NCBI GenBank assembly: GCA_030950365.1 | Contig: JAUZRQ010000007.1 | Span: 1-54,685, forward strand | DNA length: 54,685 nt | Direction: 5' to 3' | DNA from: Candidatus Zhuqueibacterota bacterium | Lineage (GTDB): Bacteria > Zhuqueibacterota > Zhuqueibacteria > Zhuqueibacterales > Geothermadaptataceae | Shown: positions 8,980-17,659 of the stretch, in pieces | Layout: every line of letters begins with the position of its first letter | Position numbering within the stretch: position 1 is the first letter of the stretch | Program-made: the position numbers and the translations under genes | The notes under the pieces: generated by a model | Told to the model about the DNA's origin: nothing | Database searches by the model: none | The model's input: only the letters and a program-made list of their open reading frames with translations

Positions 8980-10409
8980 GCAACATGGCTGGCTTGAAAA
9001 AGGGCGCTGAGGTCGAAGTGGACATCGAAAGCCTGGCCTACGGGGCGGACGGCGTCGGCCGGGTGAACGGCATGGTGGTGTTCGTCCAGGGCGCCCTGCC
9101 GGGTCAGCGCGTGCGCGCCAAAATCACCCGCAAGAAAAAGTCCCACGCCTATGCCCGCATTCTGGACGTGCTGCGGCAAAGCCCGGATTACCAGAAACCA
9201 GAGTGCGTGTATTTCGGCGACTGCGGCGGCTGCGCGCTGCAGCATTTGAAATACGACAAACAGATCGAAATCAAGACCCGGCAGGTGCGGGAAGTGCTGC
9301 AGCACATCGGCGGTTTTGCCGATGTGCCGGTGCTTCCGGCGCTGCCCTCGCCGAGCCAGTTTTACTACCGCAACAAGATGGAATTCACCTTCAGCCCGCA
9401 CCGCTGGTTGACACGAAGAGAGGTGGAGTCCGGCCAGTCCTTCGAGCATCGGCATTTTGCGCTTGGCCTGCACGTGCGCGGCCGGTTCGATAAAACCCTG
9501 GCGCTGGAATCCTGCTTGCTGCAGAGCAAAGAGAGCGATGCCATCCGCAATTTTGTGGCGCGCTGGGCCGCCGAGTCCGGCTTGCCGGCCTACACCACGC
9601 GCGACCACAGCGGTTTCTGGCGCTTTCTGGTGATCCGCGAGGGCAAGCGCACCGGCGAACGGCTGGTGAACATCATCACCGCCGACGGCCGCGATGCGGG
9701 CCGGTCGGCCGTGCAGCGGCTGACTGTTGATTTGATCGAAACCATGCTGGAAATCACTACCGTGGTGCACACCATCAACCGCTCCAAAGCGCAGGTGGCC
9801 ACGGGCGAAGAAAGCGAGGTGCTGCACGGGCCCGGGTATATTCACGATCAAATCGGCGCGTTCAGGTTCCGCATTTCTCCCGAGTCGTTCTTCCAAACCA
9901 ACACCGAGGGCGCGGAGGTGCTGTATCAGACCGCACTGGACTTCGCGCAGCTTACCGGCAGCGAAACGCTGTATGATTTGTACTGCGGCGCCGGCACTAT
10001 CGGCATTTTCATGAGCCCCCACGCAAACCGGGTTGTTGGCGTGGAGATCGTTCCGGAGGCGGTGCAGGATGCGGAAACCAACGCCGGGCTGAATGGCGTC
10101 ACGAACTGCACGTTTGTGGTGGGTGATCTCAAAGAGCACGTGGGCGGAGAGGCTTCGCTGTTCGAGCGGCACGGCCATCCCGATGTGGTGGTAGTGGATC
10201 CGCCGCGCGCCGGCATTCATCCCCGGGTGGTGCAGGAAATCGTGCGCGAGGCCCCGCCGCGTATCGTGTATGTGTCCTGCAATCCCTCTACCTTCGCCCG
10301 CGATGCGCGGCTGTTTTGCGACGGTGGCTACCGGCTACTGAAAGTGCAGCCGGTGGACATGTTTCCGCACACGGCCCATATCGAAGTCGTCGGACTGTTC
10401 GAGCGATAA
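8976..10409 (+). CDS. rlmD: 23S rRNA (uracil-5-)-methyltransferase, RlmD/TrmA family
   Basis: The 477-aa product begins with a TRAM RNA-binding domain (VDIESLAYGADGVGRVNG), then carries iron-sulfur cysteines C77, C83 and C86 in CVYFGDCGGC plus a likely fourth in ALESCLLQ. The methyltransferase core has DLYCGAGTIGIF for AdoMet, VVVDPPRAGIHP, and YVSCNPSTFARD with the catalytic cysteine. These are hallmarks of RNA m5U methyltransferases with a 4Fe-4S cluster; RlmD (m5U1939) is the likely member, though the exact target base cannot be read from sequence. A GTG start at 8976 overlaps the previous stop by four bases (GTGA); an ATG at 8985 is an equal alternative. Confidence 0.88.
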   Translation: MSNMAGLKKGAEVEVDIESLAYGADGVGRVNGMVVFVQGALPGQRVRAKITRKKKSHAYARILDVLRQSPDYQKPECVYFGDCGGCALQHLKYDKQIEIKTRQVREVLQHIGGFADVPVLPALPSPSQFYYRNKMEFTFSPHRWLTRREVESGQSFEHRHFALGLHVRGRFDKTLALESCLLQSKESDAIRNFVARWAAESGLPAYTTRDHSGFWRFLVIREGKRTGERLVNIITADGRDAGRSAVQRLTVDLIETMLEITTVVHTINRSKAQVATGEESEVLHGPGYIHDQIGAFRFRISPESFFQTNTEGAEVLYQTALDFAQLTGSETLYDLYCGAGTIGIFMSPHANRVVGVEIVPEAVQDAETNAGLNGVTNCTFVVGDLKEHVGGEASLFERHGHPDVVVVDPPRAGIHPRVVQEIVREAPPRIVYVSCNPSTFARDARLFCDGGYRLLKVQPVDMFPHTAHIEVVGLFER

Positions 10410-10427
10410 CTAAATCCCATCAGATTC

Positions 10428-12380
10428 ATGCAACGACTCAGCCGCAACATCGCCCTGGTTTTGATCGCCGGCTATCCGCTGCTGTTTGCGGCCCTTCAAT
10501 GGCAAAACCATCACCGTTCCCGGTCTCTGCTTTTTCACCAGTTGCGCACTCGTGCCGATTTTCTTGCCCGCGTGCTGGCCGCGCAGCGCGATTCCCTTTC
10601 GAACATACCACTGGACTCCCTGCAGGCCTGGCGGCAGCAGTTTGGTGGTTTTGCCCAGGAGCTATCGGCGCGAGAGATCGCCTCCCGGCCGCCGGCCGAG
10701 CGGCCCTTCCTTCAGATCGCGCTGAAAGGTCGCCGCCCTGTGGACCTGGTTCGCATCGACGGCCGCGCCTACTTTCGCATCGGTGAAAAAATCGCCGCCG
10801 ACCGGCTGCGGCTCCTTTTCCTGCCATGGCAGCGCGCGTTGACCGCGGCGCTGCCGGACGTTCTTTCTGAAATTGAAGTATCCCTACTGTGGCCGGAAGG
10901 CAACCGCGGGGCGCCGGAAACGCTGCCGCGCTCGCTCTGGCAGCAGGTGTTTGAGCGAGAGGATATCTGGACCGGGGAGCTTACGGTGCGGGGCGCGCGC
11001 CGGGCCGTGGCCGTAGTGCCCATCAAAGATTTCGAGTTCTGGGACGTGAGCACGGCCGCGGTGCTCTGGCAGCGAACCCTGCGCGCTCCGATACCCGCGC
11101 CCTGGCCTGTTTGGCTGCCGCCCCTTGTGGCCCTCACCTGGCTACTGGCATTGAATCTGGCGCTGCTGCGCCGGGAGATGAAGCGCCTGGTAGCATCGTC
11201 AAAGACCGCTACACACGCTCCGCGCAGACCGGTATGGCCGTGGAGCCTGCTTGCGATGTCCGTCTGGCTGGCATGGGCTGCCATCGAATGGCAGACGGCG
11301 CGCGACCTGGCGCAGGCCGCCAGGCAGGCCCATGCCGAGATGCTGACCGCGGCTCGCGCTTATGCTGTGTCCATCCGTCTGGCGCCGGAGCTGCGCGCCG
11401 AGCTGTCGCATCTGTTCACCGTGGATGCCATCGTGTTCTGGAGCCTGTGGCTCGTGGCGGGCATTCTCTTTTTCGCCGCGCTGGCCACTGTCCGCCATCT
11501 TTCCAGGCCGGTGCATCTCAAAACCGCCCTGACGGGATTGGGCTTCATTCTGCCTTCGTTTTTGCATCTGCTGATTTTTTCGTTCATCCCCATTGCGTTT
11601 GCGTTTTACATCAGTTTTCACATCTGGAGTATTCTCAGTCCAGAGAAGCCGTTCATCGGGCTGGATAACTACCGAGAAGTATTTGCGAGCCGGGATTTCT
11701 GGAATAGCCTGAAAAACACCAGCCTGTACGTGCTGCATGTGCCGGTGGGGATGGCCGTTTCATTGATGTTGGCTCTAATAATGAACCGAAAGAACCTGCC
11801 CGGGCTGGGCCTGTTCCGCACGCTGTTTTATCTGCCCAGCATCACCAGTTTTGTGGCCATCGCCATCGTGTGGCAGTGGATTTACAACCCGGAATTCGGG
11901 CTGCTCAATTACGTGCTGTCGAAGATGCATCTCGGCCCGTATCCGTGGCTCAACAGTCCCAAAACTGCGCTGCTGTCGCTGATGCTCATGGCCATCTGGT
12001 TGCAAGCCGGATACCAGATGGTGATCTATCTGGCCGGATTGCAAAATATTCCGGAGTATCTGTACGAAGCAGCGAAAATTGATGGCGCCAATCGATGGCA
12101 GCTTTTCTGGCGCATCACCTTTCCCATGCTGAAACCGACCACGTTTTTCATTCTCGTCACCAGCCTGATCGGCAGTTTTCAGGTGTTCACGCAAATTTAT
12201 GTCATGACCGAGGGCGGTCCGCTAAAATCCACCGATGTGGTGGTGTACCACATTTACAAAAACGCCTGGGATTTTCTGCGCATGGGCTATGCCAGCGCCA
12301 TGAGTTTTGTGCTGTTTTTTATTATCATGGCGCTCACCCTGCTGCAGTTCCATTTCATGCGCCGGAGGGAGGCGTGGTGA
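10428..12380 (+). CDS. sugar-type ABC permease with long sensor-like N-terminal half
   Basis: The 650-aa product is twice the normal size of a MalF-type permease. Residues about 366-650 are the permease, with the EAA loop at 547-570 (YEAAKIDGANRWQLFWRITF). The first 360 residues contain TM1 (6-24), an extracytoplasmic segment (25-225), TM2 (226-246), a short basic loop, TM3 (270-288), a small extracytoplasmic helix hairpin and TM4 (332-354). The arrangement recalls the input half of a membrane receptor. The gene starts 18 bases after the methyltransferase and its stop overlaps the next permease (TGATG). No ATPase or binding protein is encoded nearby, so partners must lie elsewhere. Start: ATG 10428. 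Confidence 0.85.
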   Translation: MQRLSRNIALVLIAGYPLLFAALQWQNHHRSRSLLFHQLRTRADFLARVLAAQRDSLSNIPLDSLQAWRQQFGGFAQELSAREIASRPPAERPFLQIALKGRRPVDLVRIDGRAYFRIGEKIAADRLRLLFLPWQRALTAALPDVLSEIEVSLLWPEGNRGAPETLPRSLWQQVFEREDIWTGELTVRGARRAVAVVPIKDFEFWDVSTAAVLWQRTLRAPIPAPWPVWLPPLVALTWLLALNLALLRREMKRLVASSKTATHAPRRPVWPWSLLAMSVWLAWAAIEWQTARDLAQAARQAHAEMLTAARAYAVSIRLAPELRAELSHLFTVDAIVFWSLWLVAGILFFAALATVRHLSRPVHLKTALTGLGFILPSFLHLLIFSFIPIAFAFYISFHIWSILSPEKPFIGLDNYREVFASRDFWNSLKNTSLYVLHVPVGMAVSLMLALIMNRKNLPGLGLFRTLFYLPSITSFVAIAIVWQWIYNPEFGLLNYVLSKMHLGPYPWLNSPKTALLSLMLMAIWLQAGYQMVIYLAGLQNIPEYLYEAAKIDGANRWQLFWRITFPMLKPTTFFILVTSLIGSFQVFTQIYVMTEGGPLKSTDVVVYHIYKNAWDFLRMGYASAMSFVLFFIIMALTLLQFHFMRRREAW

Positions 12381-13231
12381 TGTGGCAGGGGCGGACATTC
12401 ACGTGGCGGTGGCCGGAGCGGCTTATATCAATGGCCGGCGTGGCCGTGTTGCTGCTGGCGGCATTCACCATGCTGGCGCCGTTTTTGTGGATGGTGCTCA
12501 CCAGCTTCATGGACGAGCTGGAGGTGTTCCAGTTTCCGCCGCGGTTGCTTCCCGAGCGCTGGCTGTGGCACAACTGGCGTGAGGCGCTGACCGCGTTACC
12601 GTTCGCCCGGTTTTTCTTGAATTCGCTGATCATGTCGCTGGGCATTACCGCCGGGCAGTTGCTGTTTTGCTCCATGGCCGGTTATGCGTTTGCGCGCATT
12701 CGTTTTCCGTTTCGCAACGCCATTTTCCTGGCGTTTCTATCCTTTCTCATGGTGCCGGTCATCGTACTGCTCATCCCGCGGTTTCTAATGGTCAACTTTT
12801 TCGGCTGGATCGATACCTTCTGGGCGCTAATCATTCCCGAAATGGTGTCGGTGTGGGGGATTTTCCTGATGCGGCAATTTTTCCTCGGCCTTCCGCGCGA
12901 TCTCGAAGATGCCGCTCGCATCGATGGCGCCAGCGAGTGGGCCATCTACTGGCGTATCGTGCTGCCGCTTTCCAAACCGGCCCTGGCCACGCTCGGCGTG
13001 TTTGCTTTCGTGGGAAGCTGGCAATCCTTTTTGTGGCCGCTCATCGCCACGCGCTCGCTGTACATGCGCACGATGGAGGTCGGCATCGCCTCGTTTCATA
13101 CCATTTACTCGGACAACTGGCCGTTGCAAATGGCCGCGGCCACCGCGGCCGTGCTGCCGCTGGTAGCGCTGTTCTTCTTTGCGCAGCGTTATTTCGTGCG
13201 CGGGATTGCTTTATCGGGCATGAAGGGATAA
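12380..13231 (+). CDS. sugar-type ABC permease, MalG/inner subunit
   Basis: The 283-aa product pairs with the preceding permease. The ATG at 12380 overlaps its stop in TGATG and has GGAGGGAGG upstream; the open frame runs far 5' but that part is only the shadow of the first permease. Six hydrophobic helices are visible, starting at MAGVAVLLLAAFTMLAPFLW. The EAA loop reads LEDAARIDGASEWAIYWRIV and contacts the transport ATPase in this family, and the protein ends SGMKG, as many MalG-like permeases do. Substrate cannot be told; carbohydrate import is the family norm. It is the last gene of the operon. Confidence 0.9.
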   Translation: MWQGRTFTWRWPERLISMAGVAVLLLAAFTMLAPFLWMVLTSFMDELEVFQFPPRLLPERWLWHNWREALTALPFARFFLNSLIMSLGITAGQLLFCSMAGYAFARIRFPFRNAIFLAFLSFLMVPVIVLLIPRFLMVNFFGWIDTFWALIIPEMVSVWGIFLMRQFFLGLPRDLEDAARIDGASEWAIYWRIVLPLSKPALATLGVFAFVGSWQSFLWPLIATRSLYMRTMEVGIASFHTIYSDNWPLQMAAATAAVLPLVALFFFAQRYFVRGIALSGMKG

Positions 13232-13362
13232 AGAGAGGCCAGCCCAGATCGAACTGATGAACACAAGTGGCTCCGCGCAATATTTCAGTGTCATCCGGTG
13301 TGCTACGAAGCGAACAATAGCCAAAGGGTTGCAATCCCAACGTGGCAATTCATCGCTGATCG

Positions 13363-13387
13363 CCGTCCCAAATTGCATTTGGGCCGG
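13363..13387. repeat. 25-bp palindrome, copy 1
   Basis: The unit reads CCGTCCCAAAT-TGC-ATTTGGGCCGG: inverted arms around a 3-base centre, one mismatch. It is the first of three copies in 325 bases. Confidence 0.85.
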
Positions 13388-13467
13388 AGGAGAATAGTAG
13401 CACAAGCTTCCAGCTTGTCTGCCGGGAGCGCATCCACGAAGAATCACAAATCCATGCTTTTTGAACT

Positions 13468-13492
13468 CCGTCTCAAATTGGATTTGGGACGG
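13468..13492. repeat. 25-bp palindrome, copy 2
   Basis: The unit reads CCGTCTCAAAT-TGG-ATTTGGGACGG, with the same arms as the copy at 13363 and one mismatch in the stem. Confidence 0.85.
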
Positions 13493-13662
13493 AACGCATT
13501 GGGAAAAGCTGCGCTTCTCATTCTCTCGCCGGGGCGCAGAGGGTGCAGGGAAAGGCGGCTCACGCAAAGTTGCAACACGTTTCCAGAAGCTGCGCTTTCC
13601 CGTATTGCCCACGGTATGTCGTCATGCCCATTTTTCGAAGCAAAGCTTCTTTTTCGTTATTT

Positions 13663-13687
13663 CCGTCCCAGGTGAAACTTGGGACGG
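13663..13687. repeat. 25-bp palindrome, copy 3
   Basis: The unit begins CCGTCCCAGG and ends CTTGGGACGG. The outer CCGTCCCA/TGGGACGG arms are intact; the inner part has diverged. It abuts the 30-base tandem duplication. Confidence 0.85.
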
Positions 13688-13742
13688 AGGGGGAAATCGC
13701 CAGAAACCATGTGACGGAGGAGGAAATCGCCAGAAAGCGGTC
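13683..13742. repeat. 30-bp tandem duplication
   Basis: A 24-base block starting GACGGAGGGGGAAATCGCC recurs 30 bases later (13683-13706 and 13713-13736) with one difference. It begins inside the third palindrome, suggesting slippage or repair-associated duplication there. Confidence 0.8.
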
Positions 13743-13953
13743 GTCAGGGACGGCCTTTCGTCGGTGGATGAAATATTGTTCATCGGTTATACGCGGTGCC
13801 TGACAGCGGCAATGAAGTCCAGTTTGACGAGGGAAAAGGCAGAGGTAACGCATGGTAAGTGGCTATTACGCCACAACCGGGAAACCCTGTAACAGAGGTT
13901 GGCCGAAAGCGAAATATTACATCTTCTTTCCTACTCTACTGCAATCAGGGTTT

Positions 13954-14379
13954 TTATTTAATCAGCACTCTGGTCATCACTTTCAGTTCCGTGCGTTCCA
14001 TCCAGTCGGTGTGCTTCCAGAAAGCGAAGCCTTCTTCATTGTCATTCATGACGAAAATGTGGCATTTTTCGATGTTCAGGTCGCGCAGGCGCTGGAGGCA
14101 GGCATCCACCAACGCCCGGCCGATGCCGTGATGCCTATGGGGCGGATCCACGGCCAGATGATGAATGTAGCCGCGGCGACCTTCGTGGCCGCACATCACC
14201 GCGCCGACGATCCGGTCGTCCATCAGGGCGACGAAGCTCAAATCGGGATTGCGATTCAGAAACCGGGCGATGGCCGCGCGCGTATCCGATAGGCCCAATA
14301 CAATGCCTTCGCAGCGCTGCCACAGCCGGTACACTGCGTCATAGTCCTCGATGGTCATTGTACGAAGTCGAACGTCCAT
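13954..14379 (-). CDS. GNAT family N-acetyltransferase
   Basis: The 141-aa product is a single GNAT domain. It starts MDVRLRTMTIEDYDAV, has the acetyl-CoA loop in VDPPHRHHGIGRALVDACL (R/QxxGxG/A form) and ends the fold with the FVMNDNEEGFAFWKHTDW segment typical of RimI/YpeA-like proteins. It would transfer acetyl from acetyl-CoA to an amine of unknown identity in the cytosol. GGGAG lies 7 bases before the ATG. It follows the alpha/beta hydrolase gene by 17 bases on the same strand, so the two are probably co-transcribed. Confidence 0.9.
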   Translation of the reverse strand: MDVRLRTMTIEDYDAVYRLWQRCEGIVLGLSDTRAAIARFLNRNPDLSFVALMDDRIVGAVMCGHEGRRGYIHHLAVDPPHRHHGIGRALVDACLQRLRDLNIEKCHIFVMNDNEEGFAFWKHTDWMERTELKVMTRVLIK

Positions 14380-14396
14380 GCCAATCTCCCAGAAAG

Positions 14397-15584
14397 TTAT
14401 TGCATCACCGCGGCGAGAAATCGCTCAATGGCATAGGTGCTGATTTGTCCGCTCGGTCCGGCCAGCCGGAAATCGCAGCCGTGGGTGGCGTACGGCAGTT
14501 CGATGAACACGTGCCGCACCCGCTGTTCGGCCAGCTTTGCCGCCAGTTGGCGACTCTGCTGGATGCGCACCAGTTCATCGCGCGTGCCGTGGATGAGCAG
14601 GGTGGGCGGCGTCAGTGGATTGACGAAATGGATGGGCGAGGCCTGCCGGTATGGCTCCGACAATTCGTCCGGACTGCCACCGATAAAATCCCGCAGCACT
14701 TTGTGCGTGTTGATAACGCGCGGATTGGCGGGATGATTCCAGCCATACACCAGATCAGGCGGACCGTAAAACGACACCACACCGCGGATGGCCGGATCGG
14801 CTGCCGTGTATCCGGCCAGTAGCGCCAGATGCGCGCCGGCGGAGCGCCCCAGCAGCACCAGCCGCTGCGGATCGATGTTGAGTGTGTCCGCATGTTCTTG
14901 CACAAAACGAACGGCATCGCGAACATCCTCGATCTGGGCCGGAAATTTCCACCGCGGTGCCAGCCGGTAGGTGATGGCGGCGACGACATAGCCACGGCCG
15001 GCCAGATACTCATTCAATTCATAAAGCTGCCGCGTGCTGCCCGATCGCCAGGCCCCGCCGTGGATGACCACCACGCAAGGAAACGGTCCCTGCCCCTGCG
15101 GCGGCCGGTACACATCCATGGCCAGCGATTGCCCCGCCACGGTTTTATACACAAATCGCTCAGGGGGAATGTCGGGGCGGGATATGCCGGTGAATAAATC
15201 CACAATCGATAGCGGTGCTGTGCGACCATAAGCGGTCTCGGCTTCCGGATTGTGGAACTCTCCGAATGCTCGGGTGATTTGATCAGATAGGTTAGCAGCG
15301 ACCGGCAACGCCCGGAACAGCGGGGTGACGAACAATACCGCGGCGATGGCCGGAAGCAGAGCAAACGCACGCTTGCGGGCGTTTGCGCGAAAAAGAAGAT
15401 AGGCGACCAGCAGCGACAGCAGAGCGAAGCCGTGGCCGTATTCGGTGACCAGAATTGCCAGAATCCACAGTTCGTTGCTTGGGGCTTTGAAAAGCGTCAG
15501 CAGGGAGATCAAAAAAAGCAGGATCCCCATAATCAGCATTGCAGCATTGCCGGATTTCCGTAGCGAATTTTTGCCCTTTGCCAT
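14397..15584 (-). CDS. membrane-anchored alpha/beta hydrolase (esterase/lipase-like)
   Basis: The N-terminal 110 residues contain three hydrophobic helices (AAMLIMGILLFLISLLTLF, LWILAILVTE through LLVAYLLF, and FALLPAIAAVLFVTPLF). The rest is a BD-FAE/HSL-like esterase: oxyanion-hole HGGAWRSG, nucleophile elbow GRSAGAHLAL, acid in HGTRDELV and histidine in YATHGCDF. The catalytic domain probably faces the periplasm, but topology is not certain. I start at ATG 15584 (MAKGKNSLRK; 395 aa); an in-frame codon at 15641 would add 19 residues without domain content. Substrate unknown; carboxylester hydrolysis is the family reaction. It precedes the GNAT gene. Confidence 0.85.
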   Translation of the reverse strand: MAKGKNSLRKSGNAAMLIMGILLFLISLLTLFKAPSNELWILAILVTEYGHGFALLSLLVAYLLFRANARKRAFALLPAIAAVLFVTPLFRALPVAANLSDQITRAFGEFHNPEAETAYGRTAPLSIVDLFTGISRPDIPPERFVYKTVAGQSLAMDVYRPPQGQGPFPCVVVIHGGAWRSGSTRQLYELNEYLAGRGYVVAAITYRLAPRWKFPAQIEDVRDAVRFVQEHADTLNIDPQRLVLLGRSAGAHLALLAGYTAADPAIRGVVSFYGPPDLVYGWNHPANPRVINTHKVLRDFIGGSPDELSEPYRQASPIHFVNPLTPPTLLIHGTRDELVRIQQSRQLAAKLAEQRVRHVFIELPYATHGCDFRLAGPSGQISTYAIERFLAAVMQ

Positions 15585-15680
15585 GTTCGGGAGTCTCCAT
15601 GATTCGGATTTTAGTACATCAAAAAGGTAAAAAGATTCCAAGGACTCGCAAAATGAATCCAGACGGACGGAGAAAAAGAA

Positions 15681-15713
15681 AAACGCCAGGCACCTCGAAG
15701 GTGCCTGGCGTTT
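15681..15713 (-). terminator. intrinsic terminator of the GWxTD gene
   Basis: A perfect 15-bp stem (15681-15695 with 15699-15713; core ACGCCAGGCACCT) has loop CGA. Read leftward it is followed by TTTTTCTTTTTC. It lies 38 bases past the GWxTD stop. Confidence 0.9.
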
Positions 15714-15751
15714 GATTCGTGAAAGTTGATGTCTGTTTTCGGGATTGTTTG

Positions 15752-17389
15752 CTACCAGTCAATTGGCTGTTTAACAATCCCCAACCTTGGGGCGTTCCGG
15801 TCCTCAATGCGGAGCGCCAGAATATATCGCCCGCGCGGCAGTTCCAGGTCGACGGTCTCCGTCAACCACTTCAAAGCTTTGGCTTCCTTGCGTGTGTCAA
15901 ATGACCGCTGATGCAGCGCTTCATCACGCAGGACCTCGCGGTAGTCCAGATCAAAAACGACCAGCCGCCGCAAATAGTCGATCCGCCAGCGGCTGCCATC
16001 CTGGCGGATTAGTGCCAGTCGCTTGCGCGGCACGTCGATGCGCACCTCGAACCGATTATCTGAGATCGGCCGGGGGACAAGGCGGATGCCCTTGATGCGT
16101 TTGATCCCCGGCAATGGATCATAAACCATCAGATGATTGTAAATATAATCCACCTCGATGGCGCCCGGCCCACCGACGTGGATGAACGCATACAGCCCGT
16201 CGGGATAATAGCCATTGCCGTAAATGTTGGTCACGTACCGGTTCACGCCAAAGCTCACACCTTCCCGGGAATAGTACCAGACATCCACGTTCAGGGCCAC
16301 CGGCTCGGTGTAATCCGGCTCGCCCAGCTTCACCAGGAGTTCGCCGCGGCTATCCCACGGGCTCCAGCTCCAGCCACTGCGCAGATACTGATTGCGCAAA
16401 TAGCGAAAATGGCGATAATTCCACTCCTCGCCGTACTCCGCCCGCGCTTTGATCACCCGACGTATGAATTCCTCTTTGAATTCGTTTTCCGGCGTAGTCG
16501 GTGTGGGATCGTACGCCTTCCAGAAAATGCGCCGCCATTCCTGCCGATCGTAAGGATCACCCAGCGCCAGATATTGCTCGAACTCATCCTGTGGAACGAT
16601 GTGAAATAGACCGTAGTCCACCAATTCTTCGAGACTCCACTCGTGATCGTCGGCATAATAGCGTTCATACAGGGTTTCGTATAGCCGATACCGCCGCGTT
16701 TTGTAGAGCATGAAATCCTCTCGCCAGCTTTTTTTGCGCTCGACGCGGGCGACTTTGCCGGCGCGGGTCTGAAACTGAAGCAGCACCTGACGCGCGCGTT
16801 GGCTGTCCGGATGGGCCGGCACCGGACCGTTGCGAACGGTTTCCAGGGCAAGGGTTGCGCGCTGCCGCAGCCAGGGATCGTCCGCATCGGTAAAATCTTG
16901 CACCTGTTCCACGGCGGTGGAATCCCCCAGTTCGGCCAGGCTCAGCGCCGCTTCGGCGCGGATGCGCGCATCGTCATGGTGCAAGAGGCCGGTGAGAAAT
17001 CGCTTGTATTGAGGCCGGCCGGACAGATAGAGCTTCTGTGCAATGCGGATCTGATGCGCCAGTGCGTTGTCGGCCCATTCGCTGTCCGGGAATCGCTGGC
17101 GCAGCTCAGCGAACTGCTGGAAAGCGGTCAGGTCGCGGTCCCGCGCTTCCTGAATATAGGCCTGCCAGAAGACTGCGTCATCGGCAAGGTCGCTGTTGGG
17201 AAATTGCGATAGCAGCCGCCGAAGATGTTTTTCGGCCTTTTCGAATTTCTGGCGGGCAATGTCCTTGCGGGCTTTGTTCAGGAGTTTTTGTGCCTGCGGA
17301 GGAGTGGAGGCGAGCAAAGATGCGGTAGAAAACATGACAAGAGCGGCCAGCACGGCAAAGACGGTCCGAAAGGTTTTCTTTGCAGTCAT
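15752..17389 (-). CDS. secreted GWxTD-domain protein with N-terminal TPR-like repeats
   Basis: Start at ATG 17389 gives a clear signal peptide (MTAKKTFRTVFAVLAALVMF..SLLA); in-frame starts at 17410 and 17443 only lengthen its front. Residues about 25-130 form TPR-like helices (LNKARKDIARQKFEKAEKHL, FPNSDLADDAVFW). A HEAT-like stretch follows (DARIRAEAALSLAELGD, DDPWLRQRATLALE). The GWxTD region carries EWRRIFWKAYDPTP and DSRGELLVKLGEPDY, the family hallmark. GWxTD proteins are found in FCB and acidobacterial genomes, with no established biochemical role. It is monocistronic, with its own terminator. Periplasmic or surface location is inferred. Confidence 0.85.
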   Translation of the reverse strand: MTAKKTFRTVFAVLAALVMFSTASLLASTPPQAQKLLNKARKDIARQKFEKAEKHLRRLLSQFPNSDLADDAVFWQAYIQEARDRDLTAFQQFAELRQRFPDSEWADNALAHQIRIAQKLYLSGRPQYKRFLTGLLHHDDARIRAEAALSLAELGDSTAVEQVQDFTDADDPWLRQRATLALETVRNGPVPAHPDSQRARQVLLQFQTRAGKVARVERKKSWREDFMLYKTRRYRLYETLYERYYADDHEWSLEELVDYGLFHIVPQDEFEQYLALGDPYDRQEWRRIFWKAYDPTPTTPENEFKEEFIRRVIKARAEYGEEWNYRHFRYLRNQYLRSGWSWSPWDSRGELLVKLGEPDYTEPVALNVDVWYYSREGVSFGVNRYVTNIYGNGYYPDGLYAFIHVGGPGAIEVDYIYNHLMVYDPLPGIKRIKGIRLVPRPISDNRFEVRIDVPRKRLALIRQDGSRWRIDYLRRLVVFDLDYREVLRDEALHQRSFDTRKEAKALKWLTETVDLELPRGRYILALRIEDRNAPRLGIVKQPIDW

Positions 17390-17659
17390 GGCAACATTCT
17401 CGTTTTGCATGGTGGAAAGGTGGCCCGATATTTCCCGAAGCACCTGCTCGGATTAGCAGCATTGGCATGTTGTGCCGGGCGACATCGATACACATGAAGG
17501 AATTCAGGCAGGATTGGATTGCCTGCCACAGGAGCAAAGCGCCTGTCTGCTTATTTATATGGGATCATACGCGATAGGTTCCCGCATCCGGTGGACGTGC
17601 ACTTTTAGACACGCGACCGGCCGCAGGAAATAGCCTCGTGCATCCATGGCTGGTTCGCA

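Larger units (their letters stand above)
13232..13953. other. repeat-rich intergenic region between convergent units
   Basis: This 720-base gap lies between the ends of the rightward permease operon and the leftward GNAT gene. It has no credible gene. It holds three related 25-base palindromes, a 30-base tandem duplication (listed separately) and a tract around 13390-13420 with AGCACAAGCTTCCAGCTTGT, a short inverted repeat. Open frames across it are repeat-derived and low in normal codon character. Confidence 0.6.

Noticed and set aside
8949-10220. 423-codon leftward open frame opposite rlmD
   Set aside because: It is the antisense shadow of the methyltransferase gene, whose motifs are unmistakable; the His/Ala-rich translation has no domain.
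13461-13892. 143-codon open frame in the repeat-rich gap
   Set aside because: It is built from the palindromes and the 30-base duplication (translated GGNRQK repeats) and has no ribosome binding site.
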